Of a stretch of 8,249 nt of DNA, positions 1 to 6,064 are shown one piece after another. Location: positions 1 to 8,249 of the forward strand of contig JAODNG010000119.1 in NCBI GenBank assembly GCA_025465385.1, read 5' to 3'. Every line of letters begins with the position of its first letter. The stretch's first letter is position 1. Below the pieces are notes generated by a model, which worked only from the letters and a program-made list of their open reading frames with translations, did no database searches and was not told the DNA's origin. The translations under genes were made by a program, and so were the position numbers. Source of the DNA: Pseudonocardiales bacterium (lineage in GTDB: Bacteria; Actinomycetota; Actinomycetes; Mycobacteriales; Pseudonocardiaceae).

Positions 1-48
1 CGTGCGGACTTCGTGGACATCATCACCAGCTCGGCATGGCCCGAGTGA
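1..48 (+). CDS. C-terminal end of an unidentified protein (partial)
   Basis: An open frame enters from the left edge and ends at TGA 46-48, giving the last 15 residues RADFVDIITSSAWPE. This is too short to assign a family. It is followed after 35 bases by the start codon of the broken dps gene on the same strand, so the two may once have been co-transcribed. The call rests only on the open frame, the clean stop and the ribosome binding site that follows it. Confidence 0.4.
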   Translation, partial: RADFVDIITSSAWPE

Positions 49-83
49 CCTCTCAGCCACTGGGCACACCGAGGAGAACCGTC

Positions 84-289
84 ATGACGAGCGGCTATGC
101 CCGGCTCAAAGCCGGGCATAGCCGCCACCCGCCGTTCCCGGCTTCATCGCCTCGCCCGTACTCGCGGCGAACCTGCAGGCCGTACTCGTCGACTTGATCG
201 AACGGCACCCGCAAACCAAGCAGACCCACTGGAACGTCGTCGACCACAACTTCCGCGACCTGCACCTGCAACCGGGCCAAAATTCGTGA
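84..289 (+). pseudogene. dps: Dps/ferritin-like protein, disrupted and truncated
   Basis: Dps proteins are ferritin-like dodecamers that oxidise and store iron and protect DNA. A good ribosome binding site (GAGGAG, 71-76) precedes ATG 84, but that frame stops after about 36 codons. From 126 a different frame reads PGFIASPVLAANLQAVLVDL, then KQTHWNVVDHNFRDLHLQ near 215-271, which is the first helix and HWN ferroxidase-ligand region typical of Dps. The start frame and the Dps frame are separated by the 35-base palindrome at 91-125; deleting it joins ATG ACG A to CA CCC and gives MTTPAVPGFIASPVLAANLQ in one frame. Similarity ends abruptly after LHLQ (about 271) and the frame stops at 287-289, so roughly two thirds of a normal 160-190 residue Dps, including the rest of the ferroxidase site, is missing. 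Family assignment is from recalled motif similarity and is fairly secure; the original state is inferred. Confidence 0.75.
91..125. repeat. Perfect 35-base palindrome (16-bp arms, 3-base loop) inserted in dps
   Basis: GCGGCTATGCCCGGCT (91-106), loop CAA, AGCCGGGCATAGCCGC (110-125): every base of the arms pairs. It lies seven bases into the dps coding sequence. Its length, 35, shifts frame by two, exactly the offset between the dps start frame and the dps body. No transposase is encoded and no clear target duplication is visible, so it resembles a small palindromic repeat (REP or MITE-like) or a replication-slippage product rather than a full insertion sequence. As RNA it would form a very stable stem that begins right behind the start codon. 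Confidence 0.85.
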
Positions 290-543
290 GGCGGACGACA
301 CATGGGGCCAACTCACTTAACGAAACCCACCTAAGCATCCTCAATGCTGCAACCGCTTTCCGGCAGGGCGCGGAACGACTCGCGCAGCCACCGGTAGCCG
401 GTTGCCTCAACCCCGGCTACCCGGACCGAAGGTCTACACCCGCCCTTCTCACACCGCCGCCAGGAACCGAACACCAGCAGCACAATCCGATCACTGGCAC
501 ATCGACGACCGCCATGTACCTAGCCGTTTTGGGAGAGGCTCGG
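290..543. other. Non-coding stretch between dps remnant and beta-propeller gene
   Basis: No frame here shows a recognisable protein, and the open frames that cross it are mixed-composition readings opposite the propeller gene. The sequence changes character at about 272-310 (AAAATTCG and ACTTAACG, less GC-rich than the flanks), next to the point where dps similarity stops, which suggests a deletion or insertion junction. The only structure seen is the hairpin at 391-424. No transposase or RNA gene was recognised. Confidence 0.5.
391..424 (-). terminator. Hairpin downstream of the DyP-propeller operon, possible terminator
   Basis: CCGGTAGCCGG (391-401) pairs with CCGGCTACCCGG (413-424) with one bulged C, and the loop side adds TTG/CAA around CCT. 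It sits about 120 bases past the stop of the minus-strand propeller gene. It lacks a U-tract, which is common for proposed actinobacterial terminators but makes the call weak; it could equally be an unrelated palindrome. Confidence 0.3.
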
Positions 544-1587
544 TTATTGACCGTGTCCGGGCAGGGCGGCCACGCCGTAGGGACTGTTGCCGGTGCTCAC
601 CGTGGTCACCACGTGGAGTGTGTGTGGGTCGATCACGGACAGCGTGTTCGCGCCCTGGTCGGTGACGTAGATGGCGTGGGGAGTGGCTGCCGCGTTGAAG
701 GGGTCCGTGCCGAAGGAGCCGAGAGTGACGGTCGAGGATGTTCGGCGGGTGCCGGTGTCGATGACGACGAGGTTGCCCGGGCCGAGATCGGCGACGTAAG
801 CAACGTTGTCGGTGGGGCTTGTTGCCACATTGAACGGGCCGATCCCGGACGGCAGTGTCGTTTCCACCGCGCCGCTTCGGGCGTTGATCACCGTGACATT
901 GCCTGACAGCTCGTTGGCGACGTAGACCGAGGCGCCGTCATGGGTGACCGCCACCCCTGCCGGGAACTGACCCGCCGGGATGACTCTGACAATCCGATTG
1001 GTCCGGGTGTCGATGACCGAGACGTCGTTGGATCCGGAGTTGGCGACGTAGGCCGATGCGCCGTCCGGGGTGACGGCCACGCTCACCGGTTGGCTGCCCA
1101 CCGGCACGGAAGCCACGATCTGATTCGTTCCGGTGTCCAGGACCGAAACGCTGTTGGAGCCGCCGTCGGCAACGTAGAGGAATTGCCCATTGGGGGTCAG
1201 AACCACGCCCCGGGGCCTGCTTCCGGGGGCAAGCGAAACGTTCTTGGCGATCGTGTTGGTGCTGGTATCGAACACCGCGACGGCGTTATCCCCGCCCTGG
1301 GCGATGTAGGCATGCCGCCCGTCCGGAGACACCACCACCCCCGCGGGAAAGGCACCGACCGGCACGGTTGCGACCACCTTGTAGGTGCTGCCGTCGATGA
1401 CCGACAGGGTGTTGTCGAGCTGGTTGGTGACGTAGATAAAGCGGTCGGGGATCGTGGGGCCGGCGCCGCAGGCCGCTGCCGAGCCAAGCAGACCGGTCAC
1501 CAGCAGCAGGAGTCCGAGACCCACCGCTGCGGCCGACGATCGCTGCCGCTTCGGCGCGCCCGGGCGGGGCTGTCGGAGCGAACGCAT
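544..1587 (-). CDS. Exported YVTN-family seven-bladed beta-propeller protein
   Basis: A 347-residue protein. Residues 1-22 are basic (MRSLRQPRPGAPKRQR...), followed by a hydrophobic segment about 23-38 and Cys40 in the context SAAAC, so it is exported, perhaps as a lipoprotein with a loose lipobox. The mature part is seven repeats of about 42-45 residues of the pattern (I/V)YV(T/A)N-x-SNTVSVID-x-T-x-(V/I)-x-V-G-x-x-P-x-GVA-x-(S/T)PDG, with a literal YVTN at 52-55. The final NSPYGVAALPG supplies the missing strand of the first blade, a closure typical of seven-bladed propellers. The start is chosen for the strong GGAGAGGAGG ending four bases before ATG 1587. It lies 71 bases downstream of the DyP peroxidase gene on the same strand, so co-transcription is likely. 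YVTN proteins are commonly surface or periplasmic scaffold/ligand-binding proteins; no catalytic residues are apparent and the ligand is unknown. Confidence 0.85.
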   Translation of the reverse strand: MRSLRQPRPGAPKRQRSSAAAVGLGLLLLVTGLLGSAAACGAGPTIPDRFIYVTNQLDNTLSVIDGSTYKVVATVPVGAFPAGVVVSPDGRHAYIAQGGDNAVAVFDTSTNTIAKNVSLAPGSRPRGVVLTPNGQFLYVADGGSNSVSVLDTGTNQIVASVPVGSQPVSVAVTPDGASAYVANSGSNDVSVIDTRTNRIVRVIPAGQFPAGVAVTHDGASVYVANELSGNVTVINARSGAVETTLPSGIGPFNVATSPTDNVAYVADLGPGNLVVIDTGTRRTSSTVTLGSFGTDPFNAAATPHAIYVTDQGANTLSVIDPHTLHVVTTVSTGNSPYGVAALPGHGQ

Positions 1588-1658
1588 CTTTCCTCCTCTC
1601 CGTTTGCAACGGATCTTGTCTGCCGCCGGCCGTGACCGCAGCGCGGTAAGGACGCGGG

Positions 1659-2924
1659 TCAGGTCAGCAGGGCGCGGCCGTAGTAGTCCTGCGCGTCGCT
1701 GACCCCGGGGAGCGCGAAGAAGTAGCCCCCACCGACGGGGCTGATGAATGGAACCAGCATTTCGTTCTCAAGCCGGGTTTGCATGGCGATGTAGGTGGCC
1801 AGTTGTTGCTGGAAGCAGCAGAACACGTGCCCCATGTCGGGATTGCCCTGCACATCAGGGCTGCGGTCGTACTGGAAACTGCGACGCAGGATGGCACTGG
1901 TGGCCGCGGTCTGCGGAGTTTGCGGGTTGGCCAGGCGGATGTGGCAGGTCAACGGGGTGAGTAGGCCGTCAGGGTCATTGGTGTAGATGGGGTCCAGGAG
2001 GTCCGTAGCGGTCGGTGAGGTGGCATACAGCGGCGCGCCGCTGACCTTGCGCCGGCCAAAGATCCGCTCCTGCTCCCCGACAGGGACCACGTTCCACTGA
2101 TCCAAAAACATCCGGATGATCCGCACCACCTGGTAGGTGCCCCCCGCAGTCCAGGCCGGCTCGGGCGCACCGGGCTGGACCCAGACCTGCTGGTTCATCT
2201 GGGTGGTGTTGGTGGTGTCGGGATTGGTGATGCCGTCCTTAAAGCCCATCCAGTCCCGCGGTATGCCCACCGGGCGCGGCGGGAACCGGAACCCGTCAAT
2301 GCGCCAGCGCAGCCGCATGCCGCCACCAGTGCTGGCCAGGATGTCAAGCATCGCGTGCCCCACGGTGTCGCGGTGCGAGGCGCACAGCTGCACCAGCAGG
2401 TCGCCGTTGGAGATCGCCGGATCCAGATTGTCGTGGGCGAACGCCCGCATCGTCTCCAGCTGGGCTGGCTTGCTGGGCCCCAGTCCGTAGCGCCCGTCAA
2501 ACAGGGACGCGCCGAGAGCGACGGTGACCGTGAGATCATCAGGCAGCACCGTGGGGCCGAGTAGCCGGTCGTCGGAGGGCGGCGAGGTCGCCGGCGTCGG
2601 CGGTGGCGTGCCCCCCGCGGTCAAAAACGCAGCGCGCGCGGTCAGCGTGCGCAACAACGCGGTGAGCTCCCCCCGGTTGGCCGCGGTCACGTCGAAGACC
2701 AGGAAGCTGGCGGCCGTCTGGGGAGCGGTGCCGATACCCGCCTGTTTTCCACCGTGGAACGGGACGGCCCGCACCCCATCTCGGGTCGCCTCCAGGTTGT
2801 AGTCATCCTCTGTGTCCGCCCGAGCCACCCCAGGGATCACCGAGCCCGTCACAACCGCGCCAGCCACGCCACCGGCAACTCCCCGAAGAAACGACCGCCG
2901 CTGGAAAGAACTCAACCCGCTCAT
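1659..2924 (-). CDS. Tat-exported DyP-type haem peroxidase (EfeB-like)
   Basis: A 421-residue haem peroxidase of the dye-decolorising family, EfeB-like subgroup; members oxidise diverse substrates with H2O2 and have been proposed to take iron from haem. A twin-arginine signal is clear: SSFQRRSFLRG (RR at 9-10), a hydrophobic stretch to about residue 31 and a likely cleavage after ARA (34-36). The diagnostic GFKDG (227-231, catalytic Asp230), the probable proximal haem His328 in CHIRLANPQ and the distal-side Arg pair 347-348 in ILRRSFQYD are present. Length matches exported family members. A proline-rich loop occurs at about 106-117. The open frame also has a GTG three bases upstream (2927), but GGGGGGAG lies six bases before ATG 2924 and only three before the GTG, so ATG is preferred. 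It is first in a probable operon with the propeller gene. No efeU or efeO is in the window. The export signal and lack of a C-terminal extension argue against an encapsulin cargo. Confidence 0.93.
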   Translation of the reverse strand: MSGLSSFQRRSFLRGVAGGVAGAVVTGSVIPGVARADTEDDYNLEATRDGVRAVPFHGGKQAGIGTAPQTAASFLVFDVTAANRGELTALLRTLTARAAFLTAGGTPPPTPATSPPSDDRLLGPTVLPDDLTVTVALGASLFDGRYGLGPSKPAQLETMRAFAHDNLDPAISNGDLLVQLCASHRDTVGHAMLDILASTGGGMRLRWRIDGFRFPPRPVGIPRDWMGFKDGITNPDTTNTTQMNQQVWVQPGAPEPAWTAGGTYQVVRIIRMFLDQWNVVPVGEQERIFGRRKVSGAPLYATSPTATDLLDPIYTNDPDGLLTPLTCHIRLANPQTPQTAATSAILRRSFQYDRSPDVQGNPDMGHVFCCFQQQLATYIAMQTRLENEMLVPFISPVGGGYFFALPGVSDAQDYYGRALLT

Positions 2925-3179
2925 CACCGGCTCCCCCCGGTCAATGCTCCATCACGGTCCGTCACAGGACAGCGTGGCGTGGATTCCCTGGCGCCACATC
3001 ACGGTTACCGCCCGTCGTGCTCTGGTGCTGGCGGCAATCCTCGGACTCCTGCTAGCCGGTACTGAAGTTCAGCGCCGACCGTGCGGGCCCAGACACGCGC
3101 CCATCTGCAGGACCTGTGACGCGGTGACCACCGTGGTCGGAAGCGGTCGCATGGTGCCCCGATGACGCCGTGATAGCCG
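2925..3179. promoter_or_regulatory. Intergenic region upstream of the DyP operon
   Basis: 255 bases between the kinase stop and the DyP start, both genes on the minus strand, so the region probably holds the operon promoter. The clearest element is an inverted repeat GTGGCG-N12-CGCCAC at 2974-2997, 50 bases upstream of ATG 2924, placed as an operator might be. No convincing -35/-10 pair or known iron/haem box could be identified. A plus-strand frame here has a hydrophobic run (RRALVLAAILGLLLAG) but no ribosome binding site and was not called as a gene. Confidence 0.3.
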
Positions 3180-4637
3180 TCAGCTCCTTGGCGCGGGGAC
3201 GGGGGGCTCCGGTTCGGCTGCCGGGTCACTGCCGGTGTTCTCCGGCCGGCCGGTGACCGGGTGCCTCGGGGGCGTCGTGGCGGTGAGGGGCAGCGCCACC
3301 TGCAGGGTGGTGCCCGCGCCGGGCGGGCTGCGCAGCGTGAGCAGGCCGCCGAGGGCCTCGACGCGGTCGATGAGGCCGACCAGGCCGGTGCCGTGGGTCG
3401 GGTCGGCGCCGCCGCGGCCGTCGTCGCGGACGCAGATCCGCAGCAGCCCGCCGTCGGCGGCGACCCGGACGTCCATGCTGGTCGCGTGCGCATGCTTGGC
3501 GGTGTTGGTCAGGGCCTCGTTGATGACGTAGTAGGCGGCGAGCTCGACCGGTTCGGGCAACCGCCGGTCGACGTCGAGGTCGAGGCGGACGGGGACGGCG
3601 GAGCGGCGGGCCATCGTCTTCAGCGCCGGGCGCAAGCCGCCCTCGGCGAGGATGGCCGGGTGGATTCCGCGGGCGATCTCGCGCAGCTCGTCAAGCACCC
3701 CGATCATCCCGTCGGCCACCAGGTCCATCTGGGTCGCCAACGCGTCGGCGCCGGGGCGTGGCGATGTCTGCGTGCTGCTGCGCAGCTGCAGGGCGAGGGA
3801 GACCAGCCGCTGTTGGGCGCCGTCGTGCAGGTCGCGTTCGATGCGGCGGCGGGCGGTGTCGGCGGCGGCCACGATCCGGGCGCGGGACGCGGTCAGCGCG
3901 GCCTGGGCCTCGGTGTTGGCCAGCGCGGTGCCGACCAGCTCGGTGAACCCGGCCAGCCGCGTCTCGGTGTCCGCCGGCAGGAACGCCTCGCTGGTGGACG
4001 CCACAATGATGACGCCCCACAGCCGCCCCTCGACGCTGATGGGCGCACCGACCGACGAGCGGAGTCCCCACTCGTCGGTGGCGACGATCCCGATCGGGCC
4101 GGAGGCGCCCGTCTCGGCGTAGTCGATCCGCGCCGGCCGGCCCGTCCGGACCACCAGCGTGGTGACATTCCGCCCGCCGACTGCCAACCGGCTACCGACG
4201 GGCGTCGCCGTTTCTCCGCCCGTGCTGGTCCACGTGCCCGCGATAGTGATCGCGTCGTCCGGGTCGGACCGGACCAGGGCGGTGATGTCGACCTCCAGCA
4301 GCTGCCCGACCTCAGCGGTGACCGCGGCGAACACCTCCTCCGCCGGGGCCGCCCGGGCCACCAGCGTCGCGACCCGCCGCAGCGCGGCCTGCTCCTCGGC
4401 GAACCCGCGCAGCTCCACCCGGGCCTGGGTGTTGGCGACCGCGGTGGCGACCAGCTCGGTGAACCCGGCCAGACGGGCCTCGGTGTCCGCCGGCAGCGGC
4501 TCCTCGCGCGTGTACGCCACGAGAATGAGGCCCCACGGCCGCCCCCTCGACGCTGATCGGCGCGCCCACCGACGAGCGGAAGCCCCACTCACGGGCACCG
4601 GTAGCCCCGATGGTGCCTGAGACGTCATCGTAGGCAT
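3180..4637 (-). CDS. C-terminal fragment of split GAF histidine kinase (GAF-GAF-HisKA_3-HATPase)
   Basis: Second part of a sensor kinase interrupted by the frameshift at 4542-4546. The open frame begins at ATG 4637, but its first about 32 residues (MPTMTSQAPSG...) are the out-of-frame reading of the second GAF domain and no ribosome binding site precedes them, so independent translation is doubtful. From RPWGLILVAY (33) it contains the end of GAF 2, the complete GAF 3 (about 81-245, with GGRNVTTLVVRTGRPARIDY and WGLRSSVGAPISVEG), then a NarL/DesK-type dimerisation domain RRRIERDLHDGAQQRL with phospho-acceptor His271, and a HATPase with N-box NEALTN (373-378), DDGRGG (405-410) and GTGLVGL (416-422). 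The catalytic motifs are intact. The tail from about 453 is Pro/Glu-rich. No transmembrane helices are seen, so it would act in the cytoplasm. No NarL-type response regulator is nearby. Confidence 0.75.
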   Translation of the reverse strand: MPTMTSQAPSGLPVPVSGASARRWARRSASRGRPWGLILVAYTREEPLPADTEARLAGFTELVATAVANTQARVELRGFAEEQAALRRVATLVARAAPAEEVFAAVTAEVGQLLEVDITALVRSDPDDAITIAGTWTSTGGETATPVGSRLAVGGRNVTTLVVRTGRPARIDYAETGASGPIGIVATDEWGLRSSVGAPISVEGRLWGVIIVASTSEAFLPADTETRLAGFTELVGTALANTEAQAALTASRARIVAAADTARRRIERDLHDGAQQRLVSLALQLRSSTQTSPRPGADALATQMDLVADGMIGVLDELREIARGIHPAILAEGGLRPALKTMARRSAVPVRLDLDVDRRLPEPVELAAYYVINEALTNTAKHAHATSMDVRVAADGGLLRICVRDDGRGGADPTHGTGLVGLIDRVEALGGLLTLRSPPGAGTTLQVALPLTATTPPRHPVTGRPENTGSDPAAEPEPPVPAPRS

Positions 4638-5440
4638 CCAGGCGTACCGGCCGGCCCGTCCTGAGCACCAGCGTGCTCACGTTCCGGCCGCCGAGCTCGA
4701 ACCGGCTGCCCACCGGGCTCGGCGCGGCGACGCCGGTACTGGTCCACGTGCCGACGACCGTGATCATGTCCTCCGGGTCGGACCGCATCAGGGCCGTGTA
4801 GTCGACCTCCAGCAGCCTGCCGACCTCGCCGGCAACCGCGGCCAGCACCTCCTCCGGCGCCGCCGCTCCGGCGACCAGCGTCGCCACGCGCCGCAGCGCG
4901 GCCTGCTCCTCGGCGAACCCGCGCAGCTCCACCCGTGCCTGCGTGTTGGCGACCGCGGTCGCGACCAGCTCGGCGAACCCGGCCAGCCGCGCCGCGGCGT
5001 CCGCCGGCAAGAACGCCTCGCTGGTGGACCCCACGACAATGACCCCCCACAACCGCCCCTCAACGCTGATCGGCGCACCCACCGATGAGCGGAGTCCCCA
5101 GACCCGGGTGGCGGAGGTCCAGATCGGGCCGGAGGCGTCAGCGCCGGACGCGTCGGCGTAGTCAATCCGCGCCGGCCGGGTCGTCCGGACCACCAGCGTG
5201 GTCACATTCCGCCCCCCGACCGGCAACCGGGTGCCGACCGCAGTTGGTGCTTCCGCGTCCCTGCTCGTCCACGTGCCGACAGTCGTGATCGCGTCGTCCG
5301 GGTCGTACCGGACCAGGACGGTGATGTCGACCTCCAGCAGCTGCCCAACCTCCGCGGTGACCGCGGTGAACACCTCCTCCGCCGAGGCCGCCCGGGCCAC
5401 CAGCATCGCCACCCGGCGCAGGGCGGCCTGCTCCTCCACG
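3890..5440 (-). repeat. Three tandem GAF-coding repeats of about 513-525 bases
   Basis: The kinase contains three consecutive copies of one GAF unit. Units begin at EEQAALRR (5436, 4911, 4397) and end near the ALANTEAQ/AVANTQAR segment. Conserved blocks are nearly identical at the DNA level (for example GCGGCCTGCTCCTC and CTGATCGGCGC on the plus strand), pointing to internal duplication and possibly gene conversion. The first unit is four residues longer because of a DASGA insertion after DYA. Confidence 0.8.
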
Positions 5441-5466
5441 ATCCGGTCGCTCGTTCGGCTAGCCAT
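4312..5466 (-). CDS. N-terminal fragment of split GAF histidine kinase (two GAF domains)
   Basis: First part of the same kinase. The chosen start is ATG 5466 (MASRTSDRIVEEQAALRR), five bases after GGAGGGGGAGG; a GTG at 5511 with AGGAG seven bases upstream is a workable alternative adding 15 residues. GAF 1 spans about 11-180 and GAF 2 starts at about 186 (EEQAALRRVATLVAGA). Each carries the same landmarks: EEQAALRRVA(M/T)LVA, EEV(F/L)-x-AV, GQLLEVD, GTWTS, GGRNV(T/S)TLV and W-G-(L/F)-RSSVGAPISVEG. True sequence ends near residue 307; after the extra G at 4542-4546 the frame continues with about 77 Gly/Arg/Ala-rich residues that do not resemble the family and stops at 4312. GAF domains usually sense small molecules or redox/gas ligands; the ligand here is unknown. 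Confidence 0.75.
   Translation of the reverse strand: MASRTSDRIVEEQAALRRVAMLVARAASAEEVFTAVTAEVGQLLEVDITVLVRYDPDDAITTVGTWTSRDAEAPTAVGTRLPVGGRNVTTLVVRTTRPARIDYADASGADASGPIWTSATRVWGLRSSVGAPISVEGRLWGVIVVGSTSEAFLPADAAARLAGFAELVATAVANTQARVELRGFAEEQAALRRVATLVAGAAAPEEVLAAVAGEVGRLLEVDYTALMRSDPEDMITVVGTWTSTGVAAPSPVGSRFELGGRNVSTLVLRTGRPVRLDAYDDVSGTIGATGAREWGFRSSVGAPISVEGAAVGPHSRGVHARGAAAGGHRGPSGRVHRAGRHRGRQHPGPGGAARVRRGAGRAAAGRDAGGPGGPGGGGVRRGHR
4542..4546 (-). other. Single-base frameshift splitting the GAF kinase
   Basis: On the minus strand the codons for SVEG are followed by GGGGG where the sister GAF repeats have GGGG. Dropping one G turns SVEGAAVGP into SVEGRPWGLILVAY, matching SVEGRLWGVI(I/V)V in GAF 1 and GAF 3. 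The repeat spacing agrees: EEQAALRR starts at 5436, 4911 and 4397, spacings of 525 and 514 bases; 525 is a multiple of three, 514 is one more than 513. Corrected, the kinase is 761 residues (3180-5466) with three GAF domains plus HisKA_3 and HATPase. It could be a real inactivating mutation, a phase-variable tract or a sequencing error. Confidence 0.85.
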
Positions 5467-5560
5467 CCGGGCCTCCCCCTCCGGCACGGCCACCGCCTCC
5501 CCGCCAGACACCAGCCAGCTCCTAGCGTGCTCGCAACGACGGTGCCGAACAAGTACTCCC

Positions 5561-5646
5561 GCCGGTCACGGACAGAGGCTGTGATGCATGCGCAGCACTG
5601 CCTTGTAAGCAGTTGGTCGTTGGTTCGTCCCCTGCATCCGGCTTCA
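5561..5646 (+). pseudogene. Degenerate tRNA-Thr(TGT)-like sequence
   Basis: A perfect five-base anticodon stem ACTGC/GCAGT (5597-5601, 5609-5613) encloses the loop CTTGTAA, the usual loop of tRNA-Thr with anticodon TGT (5604-5606). It is followed by a five-base variable loop TGGTC, a T-arm-like GTTGG-TTCGTCC-CCTGC with one mismatch, and ATCCGGC-T-TCA, of which CCGGC pairs with GCCGG at 5561-5565. A possible D stem GCTG/CAGC lies at 5578-5581 and 5593-5596. Faults are a linker of 10 rather than 2 bases before the D stem, a T at the position normally A58, two acceptor mismatches and TCA instead of CCA. It is probably a remnant or recombinant 3' half, as left by integration at tRNA genes, not a working tRNA. 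Confidence 0.5.
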
Positions 5647-5930
5647 GACCGATCGCCCCAGACGGCCCATCCGCAGCAGATCATACAAATCCACGGCTTG
5701 TGCACATTGTTTTTGCGAGAGGTGTGCTGCGCGGGTTCATGCGATCAGCTCGCAAACGCTCTACCTTCCGGCAATGCGCCTAATCTTTTTCGGAGTGTTC
5801 GAAGGATCCGCATCGGGCACTATGATCAACTTGAGGTAGGGAGTCCTGACCGGCCCCAAGTACTGTTCGTTAGCCGTTTCTCGGCGAACAAGGTGGCGAT
5901 CGACATCGTGAGCCTGCCGCTCGACCCCGC
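5647..5930. other. Region without a recognised gene; orphan C-terminal reading frame
   Basis: No gene is recognised. On the minus strand a frame ending at TAG 5761-5763 reads GPVRTPYLKLIIVPDADPSN followed by a basic end (TPKKIRRIAGR), which looks protein-like and could be the tail of a decayed gene, but no family was recognised and the upstream part of the frame crosses the TPR and transposase remnants. Lower GC here (for example TTGTTTTTGCGAG and CTAATCTTTTTCGG) fits degraded or foreign DNA. Confidence 0.3.
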
Positions 5931-6030
5931 CAGTGGGTGAGGTTGGCGCGGGTGCCCAGGGTGTCGGGGTGGTTGGGGCCCAGCACCCGCAGCCGGTCGG
6001 GAGGAGCCGCTCGAACTGGGGCTGTTGCAG
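5925..6030 (-). pseudogene. Fragment of a TPR (kinesin-light-chain-like) protein
   Basis: The minus strand encodes QFERLLP in one frame and DRLRVLGPNHPDTLGTRANL in the next, directly adjoining near base 5998. Together they give the familiar unit E-x-LL-x-DRLRVLGP-(D/N)-HPDTL-x-TRANL of actinobacterial TPR proteins, split by a one-base deletion. Only about one repeat remains, with no start or stop belonging to it. It is a remnant; whether it came from the TPR gene at the right edge is unlikely, because the repeat type differs. Confidence 0.6.
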
Positions 6031-6064
6031 ATCGCCATGACGAGCTCGTCGAAGGTAGCCAGGA

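Noticed and set aside
97..906. Long plus-strand open frame of 269 codons
   Set aside because: It runs through the dps remnant out of frame and then opposite the propeller gene; it is a GC-rich shadow without motifs or a ribosome binding site.
940..1635. Plus-strand open frame of 231 codons
   Set aside because: It is the antisense reading of the repeated propeller codons (repeating VGDV/DDRD patterns), not a gene.
1659..2924. DyP as encapsulin cargo
   Set aside because: The protein has a twin-arginine export signal, ends directly after the peroxidase fold without a targeting extension, and no encapsulin gene is present.
2944..3165. Possible small membrane protein with a hydrophobic run on the plus strand
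   Set aside because: One hydrophobic stretch only, no ribosome binding site, and it sits in the probable promoter region of the DyP operon.
3261..4556. Plus-strand open frame of 431 codons
   Set aside because: It lies wholly opposite the kinase; its Gly/Arg/Ala/Asp-rich composition is typical of an antisense frame in high-GC DNA.
3890..5440. CRISPR-like or satellite repeats
   Set aside because: The repeats are coding GAF domains of over 500 bases without spacer structure; no CRISPR array was seen anywhere in the window.
5561..5646. Functional tRNA gene
   Set aside because: Oversized linker before the D stem, mismatches in the acceptor and T stems, and loss of the conserved A in the T loop make function unlikely.
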